A stretch of DNA of 64,000 nucleotides from the NCBI GenBank assembly GCA_963682025.1, contig OY821520.1, positions 135,974,738-136,038,737 on the forward strand, written 5' to 3'. Shown here one piece after another: positions 10,806 through 22,777 of this stretch. The DNA is from Cordilura impudica (Eukaryota; Arthropoda; Insecta; Diptera; Scathophagidae). Made by a program: the position numbers and the translations under genes. How positions within the stretch are numbered: position 1 is the first letter of the stretch; every line of letters starts with the position of its first letter. The notes beneath the pieces were generated by a model that was not told where the DNA came from, ran no database searches, and worked only from the letters and a program-made list of their open reading frames with translations.

Positions 10806-12190
10806 CCCTTACCATTTGTCGCACCGGTCGGTTTTCATGTTTATGACAATTTTTTAAATGCGAATGACTTTTGTATCTGAAATACATGTTCAAAAGAGGA
10901 CTACATCCATCAAATTTTATAATAAACAAGAAATGAGGATGTCAAAAAGTAGAGCGATTTCACAGAAAATTACTCTTTTATAGAAAATATTGAAGAAATT
11001 TTTCAAAGCTAATAACTTTTAATGAATAAATATATATTCATATAAGTCCATAAGTGCATACAGAAGCTCATCACTAACATGGTTCACATTTATATTAACA
11101 GTTTTATTTTCATTGTAGTTAGTTTCAATTACCTTCTGCAAATATCTAATTTCGATAAAGATTAAAAAAAAAAGAGAACGAACATCTTCATTCAACTATT
11201 CAACTGATATAGTTCATTGCTGTTAGTCGCACAACAAAAGATCACGCTTTATGTATACAATTAATAAGTTTAAAGATGATGTTCAATAATAATTATTACT
11301 GCGACGAGAAGACTCCATCACAATATCAGCCATGTTATATAATAGATTGTGTATCATCGTTTTGTTGTTATTTGCCGAAACAGCAAACAACACCGCATGT
11401 ATGTGTTTTTTCCCCACTTCAATCGAAATTCATTGTTGACATAGGGCAACGTAGCAAATCATACGGATATGTAATTTTAATTGTGATTTAACAAGTGTCT
11501 GTTTATTGAAAGTATTCGCAAGTGATCTAGTGCATATTGACATCTTTTTTTTTATTATTGGCGTGTTTCTTTTATTTTGCCGAATGTTTTATAATTTGTT
11601 TACATATTTTTTCAGGTTAAGTGGTTATTTTTAATATAATTCGCTTTTATCAGATTTCAACAAATATCAAATAACTTTTTATTTGCTACAATGGAAACGC
11701 AGGTTGAGTATTAGTTTTATTTTAATTGAATGGATTTTTTTTTTTTTGCGGTTTTGTTATATCACTTGGAAATGTGTATTTTTACCTACTTTTTGGTGTT
11801 ACGTCTGCTTCTCTTTGCCAAGTTTATTTTATTTAAAACTTCCTTGATTATGAGGCCAAATGTCAGTTACTATTAATTTGTTATTTGATCAAAAAAAATT
11901 AAGCATTTCCTCATTGTACCATGAATTTAAACCCACAATTTATAAAATTAACGCCAAGGTTTATCATCTGATGATTTCCAAGTAATCTATTGCCAAAGAC
12001 ATCCTACCTCAAAAAGGCATATATTGTAGAGGAATATACATATATCGCCCTGCTATCTATGCCCAAAAAAATAACGAAAATAATTTAAATTCGGGTTCGC
12101 AGCAGTATTGAGATGTGTTCATGGTTCTATATAAAGAAAAATAGTTATGCAGAAAAATATTTTGTTCTAACATTTTTGTGGGTAAATATA
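10806..12190. other. Spacer; one possible tiny first exon at 11691-11702
   Basis: Mostly unrecognised AT-rich DNA. At 11691 an ATG in a fly-like context (GCTACAATGG) is followed by four codons and a good donor, ACGCAG|GTTGAGT. Short first coding exons with long introns are common in flies, but nothing downstream was matched to it, so this is only a suggestion. Confidence 0.25.
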
Positions 12191-12514
12191 TCTATAATTA
12201 ATATTATAGATATATCAAAGCAATTTCTTGTGACCGATGTAAAAATTGTAGTTAGTAAGTGATTTTGACCAAACATACCTCATTTGAAAGGTATTTGTTT
12301 TTAGCTGTTCACCATATATACAGATTTCCACTGTCTGTAATATTTCTTGGAGCAATGCTCATTTAAAGTTGCTACTAACCATGCATAAAACACATACTGC
12401 GTATGCATTTATTTTAAATATTTCTTAGCATACCTGTATTGTATTGTGAATTGGTTAAATTATTAGCATAACTTTAGCTTCTTTAAATTATATATTAACA
12501 AACCCTTTTATATA

Positions 12515-14020
12515 TAGGGTGTTCCAAAAACTTTCCGAAAAAATTAAATGCGCGATAGCTTGGATCAATATGAATATTTTTCGTTCTAGCACCACTTTTC
12601 TAACGGCTACCGTTTTCGAGTTATAGCGTCTCAAAAAATAATGCATTTCTTAATACATTTAATTAATTTTAAAACAACTTAGTTTTTTTAAACATTTTTA
12701 TCTGAGTTATGTGTCAAAAAAAAAATTGTGAAATTTTTTTCCATTTTTCTTTATTTTCGTGTACCTTTAAATTCCATTCGCGATGAAATTTTCGTATTCT
12801 GAGTATGCGGATTTCGTTTTTTATTATGGCAAAGCTGATGGGAATTCATTGGCAGCACAGCGTATGTATGCTGAAGCTTTCCCATAAAGAGATGTTCCCC
12901 ACCACACCGTCTTCAACAGTACGTTTGATCGCCTTCGTGAGACAGGTTGCGTTAATAAATGCAGAACAAGGGGCTTTCAACAGAATGCAGAAGAAACTGT
13001 TTTGGCAGCTGTGTTGCAAGACCCAACAACAAGTGTAAGAAAAATAGCTACAACAAAGGAAATACCACAATCTCAGGAGTTTAGAATTTTAAAACATCAC
13101 AAGCTCCATCCGTATAACTACACACCGGTACAATCGTTGCACGAATGTGATTGTGAAAAGCGAATTGAGTCTTGTACGTTAATGTTGGCGAAAGATACAC
13201 AAAATGAAAATTTTTTTTAAAAAATTCTATGGACGGATGAATCCATATTCAACCGAGAATAAAATCCGCACAAAAAACTGCAAACAAAGCACCAAAACCG
13301 TTGTAGTCTCAATGTTTGGGCAGGTCTCATCGGAAATTGGGTTATAGGCTCCTTTTTCTTACCAGATCGGTTAAATGCAACATTGTACATGGATTTCCTC
13401 CAAAACGAACTTAGAGACGCTCTCGATAATTTGCCATTAGCAACATTCGCCGGAATTACCTTTCAACAAGACGCTTGTCCGGTACACAGTATCATTGTAG
13501 TCAAGAACTTTTTAAACAGTAGTTTTGGAACAAATTGGATTGGAAGCAATGGACCAATGAAATGGCCACCGAGGTCTCCGGATCTAACACCGTTAGATTT
13601 TTATGTTTGGGGTCGGGCAAAAGAGTTCGTTTACAATGAAGAAATAATTTCATGCAATCAACTTAAACGCAAAATAGACGAGGCCTTTCAAACCATTCAG
13701 GAAGAAATAACGCTGGATGTTACTACCGCTGAAATTATGCGACGATATGTAAAATGCACCACCATGCATGGCTCTTATTTTGAGCATTTGTAAAAAAAAT
13801 AAAGAAAAAAATTTTTTTTAACAATAAATTCAAAGAAAATTTATGTAAAAATTGAAAGTTGTTTCTGAAATTTAAGTAATGCATTCACAATTCAATGCAT
13901 TTGAGATTCAATAACTCGAAGACGGTAGGGGTTAGAACAGTGGTGCTAGAACAAAAAATATTCATATTGATCCAAGCTATCACGCATTTAATTTTTTCGG
14001 AAAGTTTTCGGAACACCCTG
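12515..14020 (+). mobile_element. mariner-family transposon (DD41D type) with long TIRs
   Basis: The terminal inverted repeats run 12515-12646 and 13895-14020. They start T/CAGGGTGTTCC and contain GATCAATATGAATATTTTT and TTCTAGCACCAC. Weaker similarity extends inward to about 12680 and 13855. A TA duplication flanks both ends (12513-12514, 14021-14022). One transposase frame spans the centre. TA targets and a DDD transposase are established features of the Tc1-mariner superfamily. Confidence 0.92.
12783..13793 (+). pseudogene. mariner transposase, DD41D, three in-frame stops
   Basis: The 337-codon frame has a normal mariner length. The N-terminus, MKFSYSEYADFVFYYGKADG, is the helix-turn-helix DNA-binding region usual for insect transposases of this group. 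The catalytic domain follows, with the first aspartate in LWTDESIF (about 13235), the second in FQQDACPVH (about 13470) and the third in SPDLTPLDF (about 13598). Exactly 41 residues separate the second and third, which places it in the DD41D group rather than classical DD34D mariner. Three TAA codons (12885, 13218, 13260) interrupt one continuous frame, and a short segment seems to be lost before EFRILKHHKLHPYN. No frameshift is needed elsewhere, so inactivation looks modest, but the copy cannot make transposase as it stands. Confidence 0.9.
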
Positions 14021-14199
14021 TATCTTCTGTGTATTCAACAAATATTTAGAATGAAATTTAATGAGTTTTATTGAAAAATTTTTGAATTGTGAATTAGCTA
14101 AAATTAAACATCCTATAAAATTATTTATTAAATGAAAAATAAAATTTCCTAGAGTTTGCACCCGAATTTTGAAGCCTGGGCTCTGCTAGTATTAATTAA

Positions 14200-15005
14200 A
14201 ACATGTAATAGACCGACTACGCCATACCCTACATTATTAATTTCATGAAAGGGTCATAGATACAATTTTGGTGAGGTAATAATTTGTCATTGTTATTAAC
14301 TTATGGCCTGAAGATATGAAAAAGTTTACATGTGATTTTACAAACAAGACCATATTTAGTAAAGTTACTTATTTTTCCAAAAACATATACTTATACATCA
14401 AATTTGTGCAAAATCTATGAAATATTTTTGGTTCTGAAGTACAGACCGGAAATCAGCTATATGTGAGGATTATGGCTAAAAAATTATTTTACAGAGACTA
14501 CTGATTAATGCCATTAACTTTCATGCCGTGACCGGCAAAAGTTTATATAACAAATTTTTTATATTTATATAGGTCGAAAAATGGACCGCTCCTGACCATA
14601 TTTGGTGAAGTCACTTATTTTTTCAAAAACATGTACAATCCGAATATGAGAAAATTCCGTGGAATATTTTTGTTTTTGATTGATTTAAGTGAAGATCGAG
14701 AAGCATTTTTGTATGGGGGCCACGACTAAGAAATATCCTACACACAAACCAAATTTAACCGTGATTTATATGACAGTTTTGACAGTTTTCCACAAATTTT
14801 AATTGCGTTCGTTAAAATATATTCATATTTGCAAGCTTCAGTTTGAATACAAGGTTTGCATGGACACGAAGACTTGCAGACACACATACGGACAGATAGA
14901 CAGACGGATGGATGGACATCGATAAATCGACTCATAAAGTGATTTGAAGTCGATATTATTGGTAGTTACAAGCATCAGCATAAATTCGCACATTGCTATA
15001 GAGAA
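14200..15005 (-). repeat. D1 (DINE-1-like) repeat, copy B, diverged
   Basis: Reverse-complement D1: the hairpin remnant TAGACCGACTA is near 14209, GGTCGAAAAATGGACCG near 14573, the CACACATACGGACAGATAG run near 14880, and TAGTTACAAGCATCAGCA near 14962. It is more diverged than copies D, F, G and M. Confidence 0.75.
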
Positions 15006-15790
15006 TAAAAATTCAATGGTTAAATCAAGCACGTTTTTGTATTAGCATAAATTAGATTTTAAATTAGATTTTTGTTCTTCGCGAATTTCCATAGAAGATA
15101 AAATTTCAATCGTAATTAACCTTATAAATCAGTGCATGAGCCAATTGTGACTCAAAAAACGTAACTAAAATCAATACCACATACATTTTTTTTTATCAAG
15201 CGCATTCTCGCCTCCGGCTAGTTAGTAGTTAATTTTTTTCCACAATTTTGTGCGTCTCACGAAAAAATCATTTTCCGAAAATAAAATTGATATGACTAAT
15301 GAACTTTTATTTTTTCAACTCACGTGCACTCAAGAAAATTTATTCTACTCGATCGTTAAATCAATCAAATTTCATGCCGCTCAACAAATTCTTATTTAAA
15401 TTTATATATAGTATAATTACGTGGAAGTGAGTCATAATTTACTAACGAGTCCACATTTAATAAAAGACTCAGGAAAAATTACGTAATAGCGGCTCATTGA
15501 TTTTTGCATTAACTATAATGACCAACTCCTGCCCACGGCATTACTTCTGATGTGACAATAAGGCTTTATTAAGAATGTGTTATACAGCTACTTTTATATC
15601 ATGCCAGCTCCTTGCATATTGCATTACTTTCAAAGTGAAAATAATGCGTTCCTAGGCAACTAGCTACATACAATGACATCCAGTGATATCAGGCAAACTT
15701 CAAGCAGTTACTTCTCCTTCTAAAACCCATTAATTGGTAATAACCATAATATCAAAAAAGACGAGCACAATATTCAAATTAAAAAGTTTA
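15006..15790. other. Spacer, nothing recognised
   Basis: Mixed AT-rich sequence. No protein or shared repeat was recognised. Confidence 0.4.
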
Positions 15791-15881
15791 TACATACACC
15801 GTTATGTGGTTTAAGGTATAATGGTTATGTATGTGCTGATGTTTGTAACTACCAAAAGTATTTGACGTAGATCCATCTATT

Positions 15882-17002
15882 ACACTGTGGAACAAATTCA
15901 GGTTAGCAAAAGTTAGATCGATTCTGAGAGTGGGGGGTGAAAATAGAGGCTAAATTAGAAGACCCGTATCCCGGCGTTTGTTTATGTTAGTTCGAATTTT
16001 TTTTTAATCGACCTTCGAACTTTTTCAATCTGTAAAAGCCAGATTATTGCTAGAGACCTGTGCAACAATTAAAATTTTTTAAAAAATTGATTTAGAAAAG
16101 TTTTGTGGTGCTTATGAAGCAAAATGTTGGAAAAAATTTTTTTTTCATGCTTTTTGAAAATAATTTCCACAAAACTAAGTCTTTTTTGCTTTCTGTTTGA
16201 TCTATAATATGCTTCTCAGTTTCTCCAATAAATTTAATTTCAAAAGAAAATGGTCTTAGTCGATAATTTGAGTTAAAAATCACAAAACCATTAAATAAAT
16301 AGGGATTTAGGTAAAAGTAATTAAAAAGGGAAGTTCCAAGAATTTGGAATTAGTAAAACAACTTTTTTGTTTTCAACCACCGCGCAGGTAGCGATTTTTT
16401 TTTATTTCGTAGAAGCGAACTAATTTCAAAAACGAAGATTTAGTTAAGACTCGAAACTCAGCCGAAGCTGATGTCTTTTAATTTTCGCTCGATCGTGATA
16501 AAATTCGCTATTAATTTTTTTGGAACTTATTTCATTTTGTGAGTGATTTAAGTTAAGTGCATCGGTTTCATAAGAATAACAAAAAAAAAAACATTGTATA
16601 ATATATATTGTATTAAAAATGTCGGAACCAAAATGTAAAATGGACCATTTTTGTAATGTTTGTGGACGTTTCATAGCAAGCGACGAAAAATGTGGCAATG
16701 CGAGTGATTTTTTTTTTTTTTGGAAGCCTATAAACAATATTTCTCGCAAGAGTTTATCACTGACGTAAACTATGCCCCTAAAAAAGTTTGCTCTTATGCA
16801 ATAGAAAATTGAAAAGAAGAAGGCTATGCCTTTTGGTAAAACAATGATGTAGTTAGATAACAGCCCGTATCAAGAAGAAAATTGCTATGGATGGATGTAT
16901 CAACTACCATAAAACTTTGAATAGAAGGAAAGCAAAGAATAAAACTTATGTAGCAGTGCCAAGTGTGCAATTACCATTACCGCACTCAGAATTCGTTACA
17001 CT
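15882..17002 (+). mobile_element. Long-TIR DNA transposon, copy 1, 3' truncated
   Basis: Starts ACACTGTGGAACAAATTCAG like the ends of the 4-kb element at 26173-30167, and is colinear with that element's right end up to GCACTCAGAATTCG, where it stops. The TIR takes up about 430 bp; the start of the transposase gene follows. The other end is lost. Confidence 0.8.
16620..17002 (+). pseudogene. Transposase N-terminus of the long-TIR transposon
   Basis: ATG at 16620 begins MSEPKCKMDHFCNVCGRF, a Cys-rich start with CNVC that the other copy has shortened by 12 bases. It runs into a poly-T stretch (16708-16720) that shifts the frame and then stops. The later part, from 16887 in another frame, carries NYHKTLNRRKAKNKTYVAVP and LPLPHSEF, nearly identical to the same region of copy 2. 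It ends where the element is truncated at 17002. It is non-functional. Confidence 0.7.
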
Positions 17003-17854
17003 CGTTAATCAGTACTCCAAAAATAAAACTTGTAGTTATAGTCCCCATATGAAGCTACTTCCCGATCTTCACTTATATCTATCAAAATGTTACACAATTT
17101 TTTCTCAAATTTTTTTTTGCAAAAAATTAGTGACTACCAAATATGGTCATAATTGGTCGATTTTTCGATATAGTCCCCATAAAGATATAGCATCCGATAT
17201 GCACATTTTCATATCTGCAGGCAAAAATATTAATAACAGTGACACTCAAATTTGGGTTTTTGCTTAATTTTTATATCCAACTAGCTGTTTTTACCCGGTC
17301 TTACCCGGGATCCAAAGGCCTTTGATTTGAAAAATGGTTCACTATGCTTACCAGGCGCTGAGTACTTAGTTCCAAATGAACAAATTCCTCAAAAAAATTA
17401 ACTTTCTCCCAAAAATTTTTTGTAAATGATGAAAAAAATTCCCGTTTTTTGGGGATTAAATTAATTTTTTATTTTAATTTAAAATTTTTTGATTTTTTAA
17501 TTTAGAAGTTTTTTTAAAAAACGCTACAGTAAAAATGCTTAAAAAATAAGCTGCGATACCGCTTGATGTTTTTTTTTCGAAGTTTATTCACTTTGTAAAC
17601 ATCAAATATAACGGAATCGTTTGCAAATTAAAGGAATCAGCAGTTTTAAAAATTGAATTACTTCATTCAATAAATGATTATCATTGAGCAGAGACGTCAA
17701 ATTTATAGAAGTTTCAAAAATGGAAAATGAATGCGACGTTTAAAATTGTGTCGCAAGGTTGCTTTAAGCAACTGCTTAAAGTATATGTGTGGCCTATTTG
17801 GATCAACAGGTGATTATTGCACATACGTAGATAAAATTTATCATAACGCTTTTC

Positions 17855-18310
17855 ACTGGGCTGTGTTCCGCATCCGCGCCCCGCTTCAGCGCGTTTGGCA
17901 GCCACACCCGTGCTGCCGCGCTGTTGTTGTCAACTTATTTTAATCGCCAAAATATATTTTTCAGATCATTCCGATATTTTAGCTAAGTTGTGCTCCGTGA
18001 GCGCGTTACGTCCACATCCGCGCGCCGCTTCCGCGCGTTTTGCAGCTACTCCCGTGCTGCCGCGCAGTTGTCGTCAACCGATTTTAATTGCCAAATTATA
18101 TTTTTCAGATCATCCAATATTTAAGCTAAGCTGTGTTCCGCGAGCGCGTCGCGTCCGCGTCAACGCGTTTACCAACCACATCCGTGCTGCCACGCAGTTG
18201 TTGTCAACTTATTTTAATTGCCAAAATATATTTTTCAGTTAATTCCGGTATTTTAGCTGAGCTGTGTTCCGCGAACGCATCGCGTCCGTGTCCGCACGCC
18301 GCTTCCGCGC
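17855..18310. repeat. GC-rich tandem repeat of about 135 bp
   Basis: About 3.5 units. TGTGTTCCGC or TGTGCTCCGTG recurs at about 17858, 17992, 18131 and 18262, with CCGTGCTGCCGCGC, TTGTTGTCAACTTATTTTAA and CCAAAATATATTTTTCAG in each unit. Its CG-rich steps stand out from the AT-rich surroundings. Confidence 0.85.
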
Positions 18311-18589
18311 GCCGAAATGATGCTATTGAAAATAATACAGATTTTAAATGCGTTTATTGCAGGACAGATATTGAGAGCAGTATGCAAATTGTTAATTAAA
18401 TAAATATTTAACAAAATTCATGAAATAAAAATATGGAAAAATTTAAGAATGAATTTGTGGAGCAAGTTCATTTTTTTTATTTAGTTTTGAGAAAAATTTG
18501 GGAGTTTGTTCATTTCTTTTTTTAAATTTAGAAAATTTGTTCATCGTGAAGTTAAATTTAAGAAAAATCCGTTGAAAAATTTAATAGAA

Positions 18590-19200
18590 AAAATGGGCGT
18601 AAAGGTCGCCTTGCCAGTAAAAGCCATATGGCGACCTTATCTGGAGTATGTATTAAATTTCGGAGAAAGCCCTTGAAAAACACAAATTTCTATAGCGAAG
18701 AAATATACAAAAAATCAGAAAATTAATTATATGGAAAAAGTGGGCGTAAAGTAGGCGTTTTCGATAGGCAGCATACGATGACTTTGCCTTTTGCCTGGAG
18801 TACAGAGATTGTGAGTACCCAATTTCAGAGTAATACGCGAAAAATAAAAATTTGTATAGCGAAGAAATACACCAAAAAACAGAAAATGAATTATGTAGAA
18901 AAAGTGGGCGTAAAAGTAGGCGTAGCCGGTAAGAACCATATGCCGACCTTCCCTGGAGTATAGAGATTACGTGTACCAAATTTCAGAGAAATCCGTTGAA
19001 AAGTTAAAATTTGTGTAGCGAACAAATATACCAAAAATCAGAAAAAAATCAAATCAAATCAAAAATCAAATGAATTTTATATAAAAAGTGGGCGTGCCAG
19101 TAGGCGTGGCCGATGAAAAGCATATGGAGATCTTACCTGGAGTACAGCGATCGTATATACCAAATTTCAGATAAATCCGTAGAAAAATAAAAATTTGTAT
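18590..19200. repeat. Tandem repeat of about 150-180 bp in HL3
   Basis: Four imperfect units starting AAAAAGTGGGCGT (18585-18600, 18741, 18905, 19088). Each continues with AAGCCATATGGCGACCTT or a variant, CTGGAGTA-AGAGAT, ACCAAATTTCAGA and AAATTTGTATAGCG. Confidence 0.85.
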
Positions 19201-19314
19201 AGCGGTGAAACATACAAACAAAAAATTAATTTTATATATATAGATTAATTGGACCTAAGACCCTTTCTCTACGCATGGTATATAGTATCGTATAGCCGGT
19301 CTAATCTTCCTTGC

Positions 19315-20080
19315 TATACACTATAACACTATGTGGTTTGCGTATAATGAATTTGTGCTGCTGTTTGTAACTACCAAAAATATTTCACCTAGACCCATCT
19401 TTTATTATACCGATCAGCTCAGAACCACTTTCTGAGTCGTTTTAGCGATTTCCGTCCGTCCGTCCGTCTGTGTGTCCATGTAAACTTGGTAATCAAACTG
19501 CAGATCGCAAATATGAATATATTTTGATGAACTTTGGCATATAAGCTTCTATAGGCCATAGGATGAAAACTGTTGAAATCGATGCTAATCGGTCCATGTT
19601 CAGACCTAGCCCCATACAAATGACCCCTATGAAATCGACATAAATTGCCATAAGATCCAAACTATCACATAGATCTTCGTCAAATTGGGTTTGTATGTGT
19701 TTATTGTATCCAATAATCAGTAGTCCAAAAAACTCCCTATAGGACAATTCTTAGTCATAGGCCCCGTATAGGCTGCTTCCCAATTTTCACTTATATCTAT
19801 CAAAAAACAAAAATATAGCACAGATTTTTCTCAAATTTGGTTTGTTTATATTTTTTCAAAATATAAGTGACTACCAAATACGGTCAGTATCGGTCCATTT
19901 TTCGACCTAGTCCCCATATTAGTATAGCACCCGATATGAACTTTTTCATATCTGCAGCCAAAAAAAATTGATTTATGCTTATTTTCTATATCGAATTAGT
20001 TGGACCGAAGAGATAGGGTCTCTAAACCATGGTATAGGGTATCGTATAGTCGGTCTAGACCAACTATACTTTTCATACTT
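19315..20080 (+). repeat. D1 (DINE-1-like) repeat, copy D
   Basis: Full-length: 5' hairpin ACACTATGTGGTTTGCGTAT, CCGTCCGTCCGTCTGTGTG, the 'accaaata-ggtcag' blocks and the 3' hairpin TAGTCGGTCTAGACCAACTA, with one arm mutated, then TTTTCATACTT. Its first base follows the last base of copy C, so two D1 copies lie head to tail. Confidence 0.9.
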
Positions 20081-20707
20081 TTTTTTTATCTTAGCATTGA
20101 TAACCCTAAATCACATATTTTAAAACTATATAAACATTTCTAAACAAGAATTTTATTCAATAAGTGTGTTATTCGACCTTTTTGTTGTAATTTTAATATA
20201 AATAATTATTTATTGAGCTTAAATAATTATTTATATTAAAGAATTTTTTCTTGCAATCTATATACTTTTTTAAAAAATTAATATAAATATTTTTTCAATT
20301 ATCATGTACACATAAAACACGGAAATATATTCAGAAATAGTTGATGTTAACGGTACTTCTCTTAAAAAATACTTCTGAAAAAATAAAGCCTTAACTTAAA
20401 AAGAATTGATTTTCGATTTTTAACACAGTGTTGAAAACTTCAGTTATTAACTTCATCAAAATCCGGTTGGCCGCAATATATTTTTCTCGTTAGGATATGA
20501 GATTTTGCAACAATGAGAGAGTCATATCGCCCCACCATGAAGAGTTTGAAAAATCATACTATTCCAAGGGTGTCGAAATGTTTACCGATGAAATGGGGAT
20601 CATTGAAAAATCATTTCATGAACATTATGCTGTAAAATAGAAATGATTTCAAATACAAATTATTGGTTTTTCAATGTTATGTCACGGACTTTTCATTTCA
20701 TACAGTA
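20081..20707. other. AT-rich spacer
   Basis: Unrecognised AT-rich sequence with an imperfect inverted repeat of AATAATTATTTATTGAG type near 20195-20235. Confidence 0.4.
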
Positions 20708-22777
20708 CTAGATGTAACCCGGTGTGCTTCGCTACACCCTCCCCCTGCCCCTCCCACGAATCGTTATGATAGAGCTCACGCAAAGTCCCAAGGCTCTCAC
20801 TAATACAGTTATTCAGATATATCACTCACATTTAATATTAAGTTTGTGTAGGGGTGCCACGCGCATTTGTTCAATCCCGCCCATTTTTTTTTGTCGGACT
20901 ACTCACGTTAATAAAAGATGACCTGAGATCAGTTTGCAAAGCTTTCTCTATCATATTAATATATATGATATTTACAATTTACTTTATATGGGAGGTTCCA
21001 CGCGCGCTAAAAATATTTTAAAAAGTTACAGCCTGTAGCACTCCCATATCCGCTGTAAGACCCTGTGAAAAAGGAAGGTCAGATGAGTAGTTACGGAGAT
21101 TACCTCCTACAAACAAACAAACAAACACATATTACCTCTTTATTGTGTTAGTATAGATTATTAGCATAGATTTTTTTATTCGAATACTTGCTGATATACA
21201 ATGTTTTTTGGTTTTTTCATTCGGTACAGCAATTATCAGATTTTTCGGCGTTCCTACCCTGGAGCAAGGTACATGTAGCTGCCCATTAGAAGAAGATGGA
21301 TTATCAAAATTACATCTGGCAACACTTAACTATTGGCCTTGAACTTAGAATATCATTTGGCAATTTTTCTTTTTAACGATTTTCGATTTTACCCATTTTT
21401 GATTTTTGAAGATTTTTTTGGGCGATTTTTATTTTTCGCAATTTTCGGTTTTGGCGAATTTTTGATTTTGTCGATATATTTTCCAGAACAAATCACATTG
21501 ATAACTAATGTACTTAACAAAAGACTGTTGCTTTCGTAGTACTTCATATTATTTATATAGGAGGTGTCACGCCCACTAATCCCATCCCGACCTACTCAGA
21601 TTAATATTTGATGGACTCATGCAGAATGTCGAGTCTTTCCCTTTTATAGAACACCAGTTATATGATATTAGATATCTACTTTGCATGGGCTGTGCTACGT
21701 CCACTGCTACGATCACGCCCATTTTTTTGTTCGACTAATCATACAAAGAACCTATCGGCTCATTCAAAGCCACAAAGCCCTCTCATTTACAGTACTCCAG
21801 ATATATGACATTAAATAGTTACTTAGCAATTTTTTGTTCGAGTACTCATACTAAGATCTGATGGTGTCGTGCAAAGTGCCAAAGCTTCCCTTTTTTAGTA
21901 CACTGGTTATATGATATCATATATTTGCTTTGTAGGGGCGGTGCCACGCCCACTGCTCCGATCTCGCCCATTTTTTGTCCAACTAATCACATGAGTAACT
22001 TATGGGCTCACACAAAGTCCCAAGACTCTCACTATAACAGTACTCCAGATATATGGCATTTTATATTTAATTTGTATGCCAAGTGCCACGCCTATTGGTC
22101 CGATACTGCCCATTTTTTGTCCGACTACTCACATTAATAATAGGTGACATCAGACAAACTTGAAAAGCTCTCTCTATCACAGTACTCGATATATATAATA
22201 TTAAGTTATTACTTGTGTGGGAGGTACCACGCCCACTTGTCCGATTCCGCCCATTTCCGGCGTAGCTACTAATATTAACAATAGGTGACCTCACACAAAT
22301 TTGCAAAGCTCTCCCTATCATAACACTCAATATATGTATATTATATTAAAAATTTACTTTGTGTGGGAGGTGCCACGCCCACTAAAAATATTTAAAAAAA
22401 TTATAGCCTATAGCACTTCCCATATCCGCAGTAAGACTCTGTGAAAATTTCAGGAATATCAGATGGGTAGTTACGGAGATTACCTCCTACAAACAAACAA
22501 ACAAACAAACAAACAAACAAACAAACAAACACACATTACCTCTTTATAATATTAGTATAGATTAAAAATTTACTTTGTGTGGGAGGTGCCACGCCCACTA
22601 AAAATATTTAAAAAAATTATAGCCTATAGCACTTCCCATATCCGCAGTAAGACTCTGTGAAAATTTCAGGAATATCAGATGGGTAGTTACGGAGATTACC
22701 TCCTACAAACAAACAAACAAACAAACAAACAAACAAACAAACAAACACACATTACCTCTTTATAATATTAGTATAGA
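20708..22777 (-). mobile_element. Helitron HL2, copy a, with a duplicated 5' end
   Basis: The minus strand ends GTGTAGCGAAGCACACCGGG, TTACATCTAG at 20708, followed by T. It starts TCTATACTAATATTATAAAG at 22777, followed by AGGTAATGTGTG and a TTTG run. The identical start also occurs at 22561, because the first 216 bp are present twice in tandem. The body is about eight blocks of about 165 bp plus a short GCGATTTTT piece. There is no Rep/helicase frame. TCTATACTAATATTATAAAG is a start I know from insect Helitrons. Confidence 0.88.
22345..22776. repeat. Perfect 216-bp tandem duplication of a Helitron 5' end
   Basis: Units at 22345-22560 and 22561-22776 appear identical by eye, including the length of the AAAC run. 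Each unit ends in a complete Helitron 5' terminus. Confidence 0.93.

Larger units (their letters stand above)
12191..14189 (+). mobile_element. Small Helitron HL1, copy e, interrupted by a mariner
   Basis: Starts TCTATAATTAATATTATAG after an A (12190) and ends GGGCTCTGCTAG before a T (14190). The 3' end (TTTGCACCCGAATTTTGAAG, then TCTGCTAG) aligns with the HL1 hairpin end of the other copies, but the hairpin has decayed. Without the 1506-bp mariner it would be about 490 bp. It is in the opposite orientation to the other HL1 copies. Confidence 0.75.
17281..19244 (-). mobile_element. Helitron HL3 with two internal tandem arrays
   Basis: On the minus strand it starts TCTATATATATAAAATTAAT, followed by a TTTGTTTG step, and ends GGTAAAAACAGCTAG after two CCCGG blocks. 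It lies between A (17280) and T (19245) of D1 copy C. Removing it rejoins TATATCCAA with TTAATTGGACC, as in D1 copy D, with no duplication. No Rep/helicase is encoded. The interior is dominated by the arrays at 17855-18310 and 18590-19200. Confidence 0.85.
15791..19314 (+). repeat. D1 repeat, copy C, split by a DNA transposon relic and a Helitron
   Basis: Three D1 pieces in order and orientation: 15791-15881 (5' hairpin, TTTGTAACTACCAAAA), 17003-17280 (AATCAGTACTCCAAAAATA to TTATATCCAA) and 19245-19314 (TTAATTGGACCTAAGACC to the CTTCCTTG end). The first gap holds the long-TIR transposon relic and also lacks about 330 bp of D1, so a deletion removed part of both. The second gap is the Helitron HL3. 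It abuts copy D directly. Confidence 0.75.

Noticed and set aside
15170..15225. CTCGCCTCCGGCTAG followed by T as a Helitron 3' end
   Set aside because: CTAG before T alone is common; no hairpin or matching 5' TC end was found nearby.
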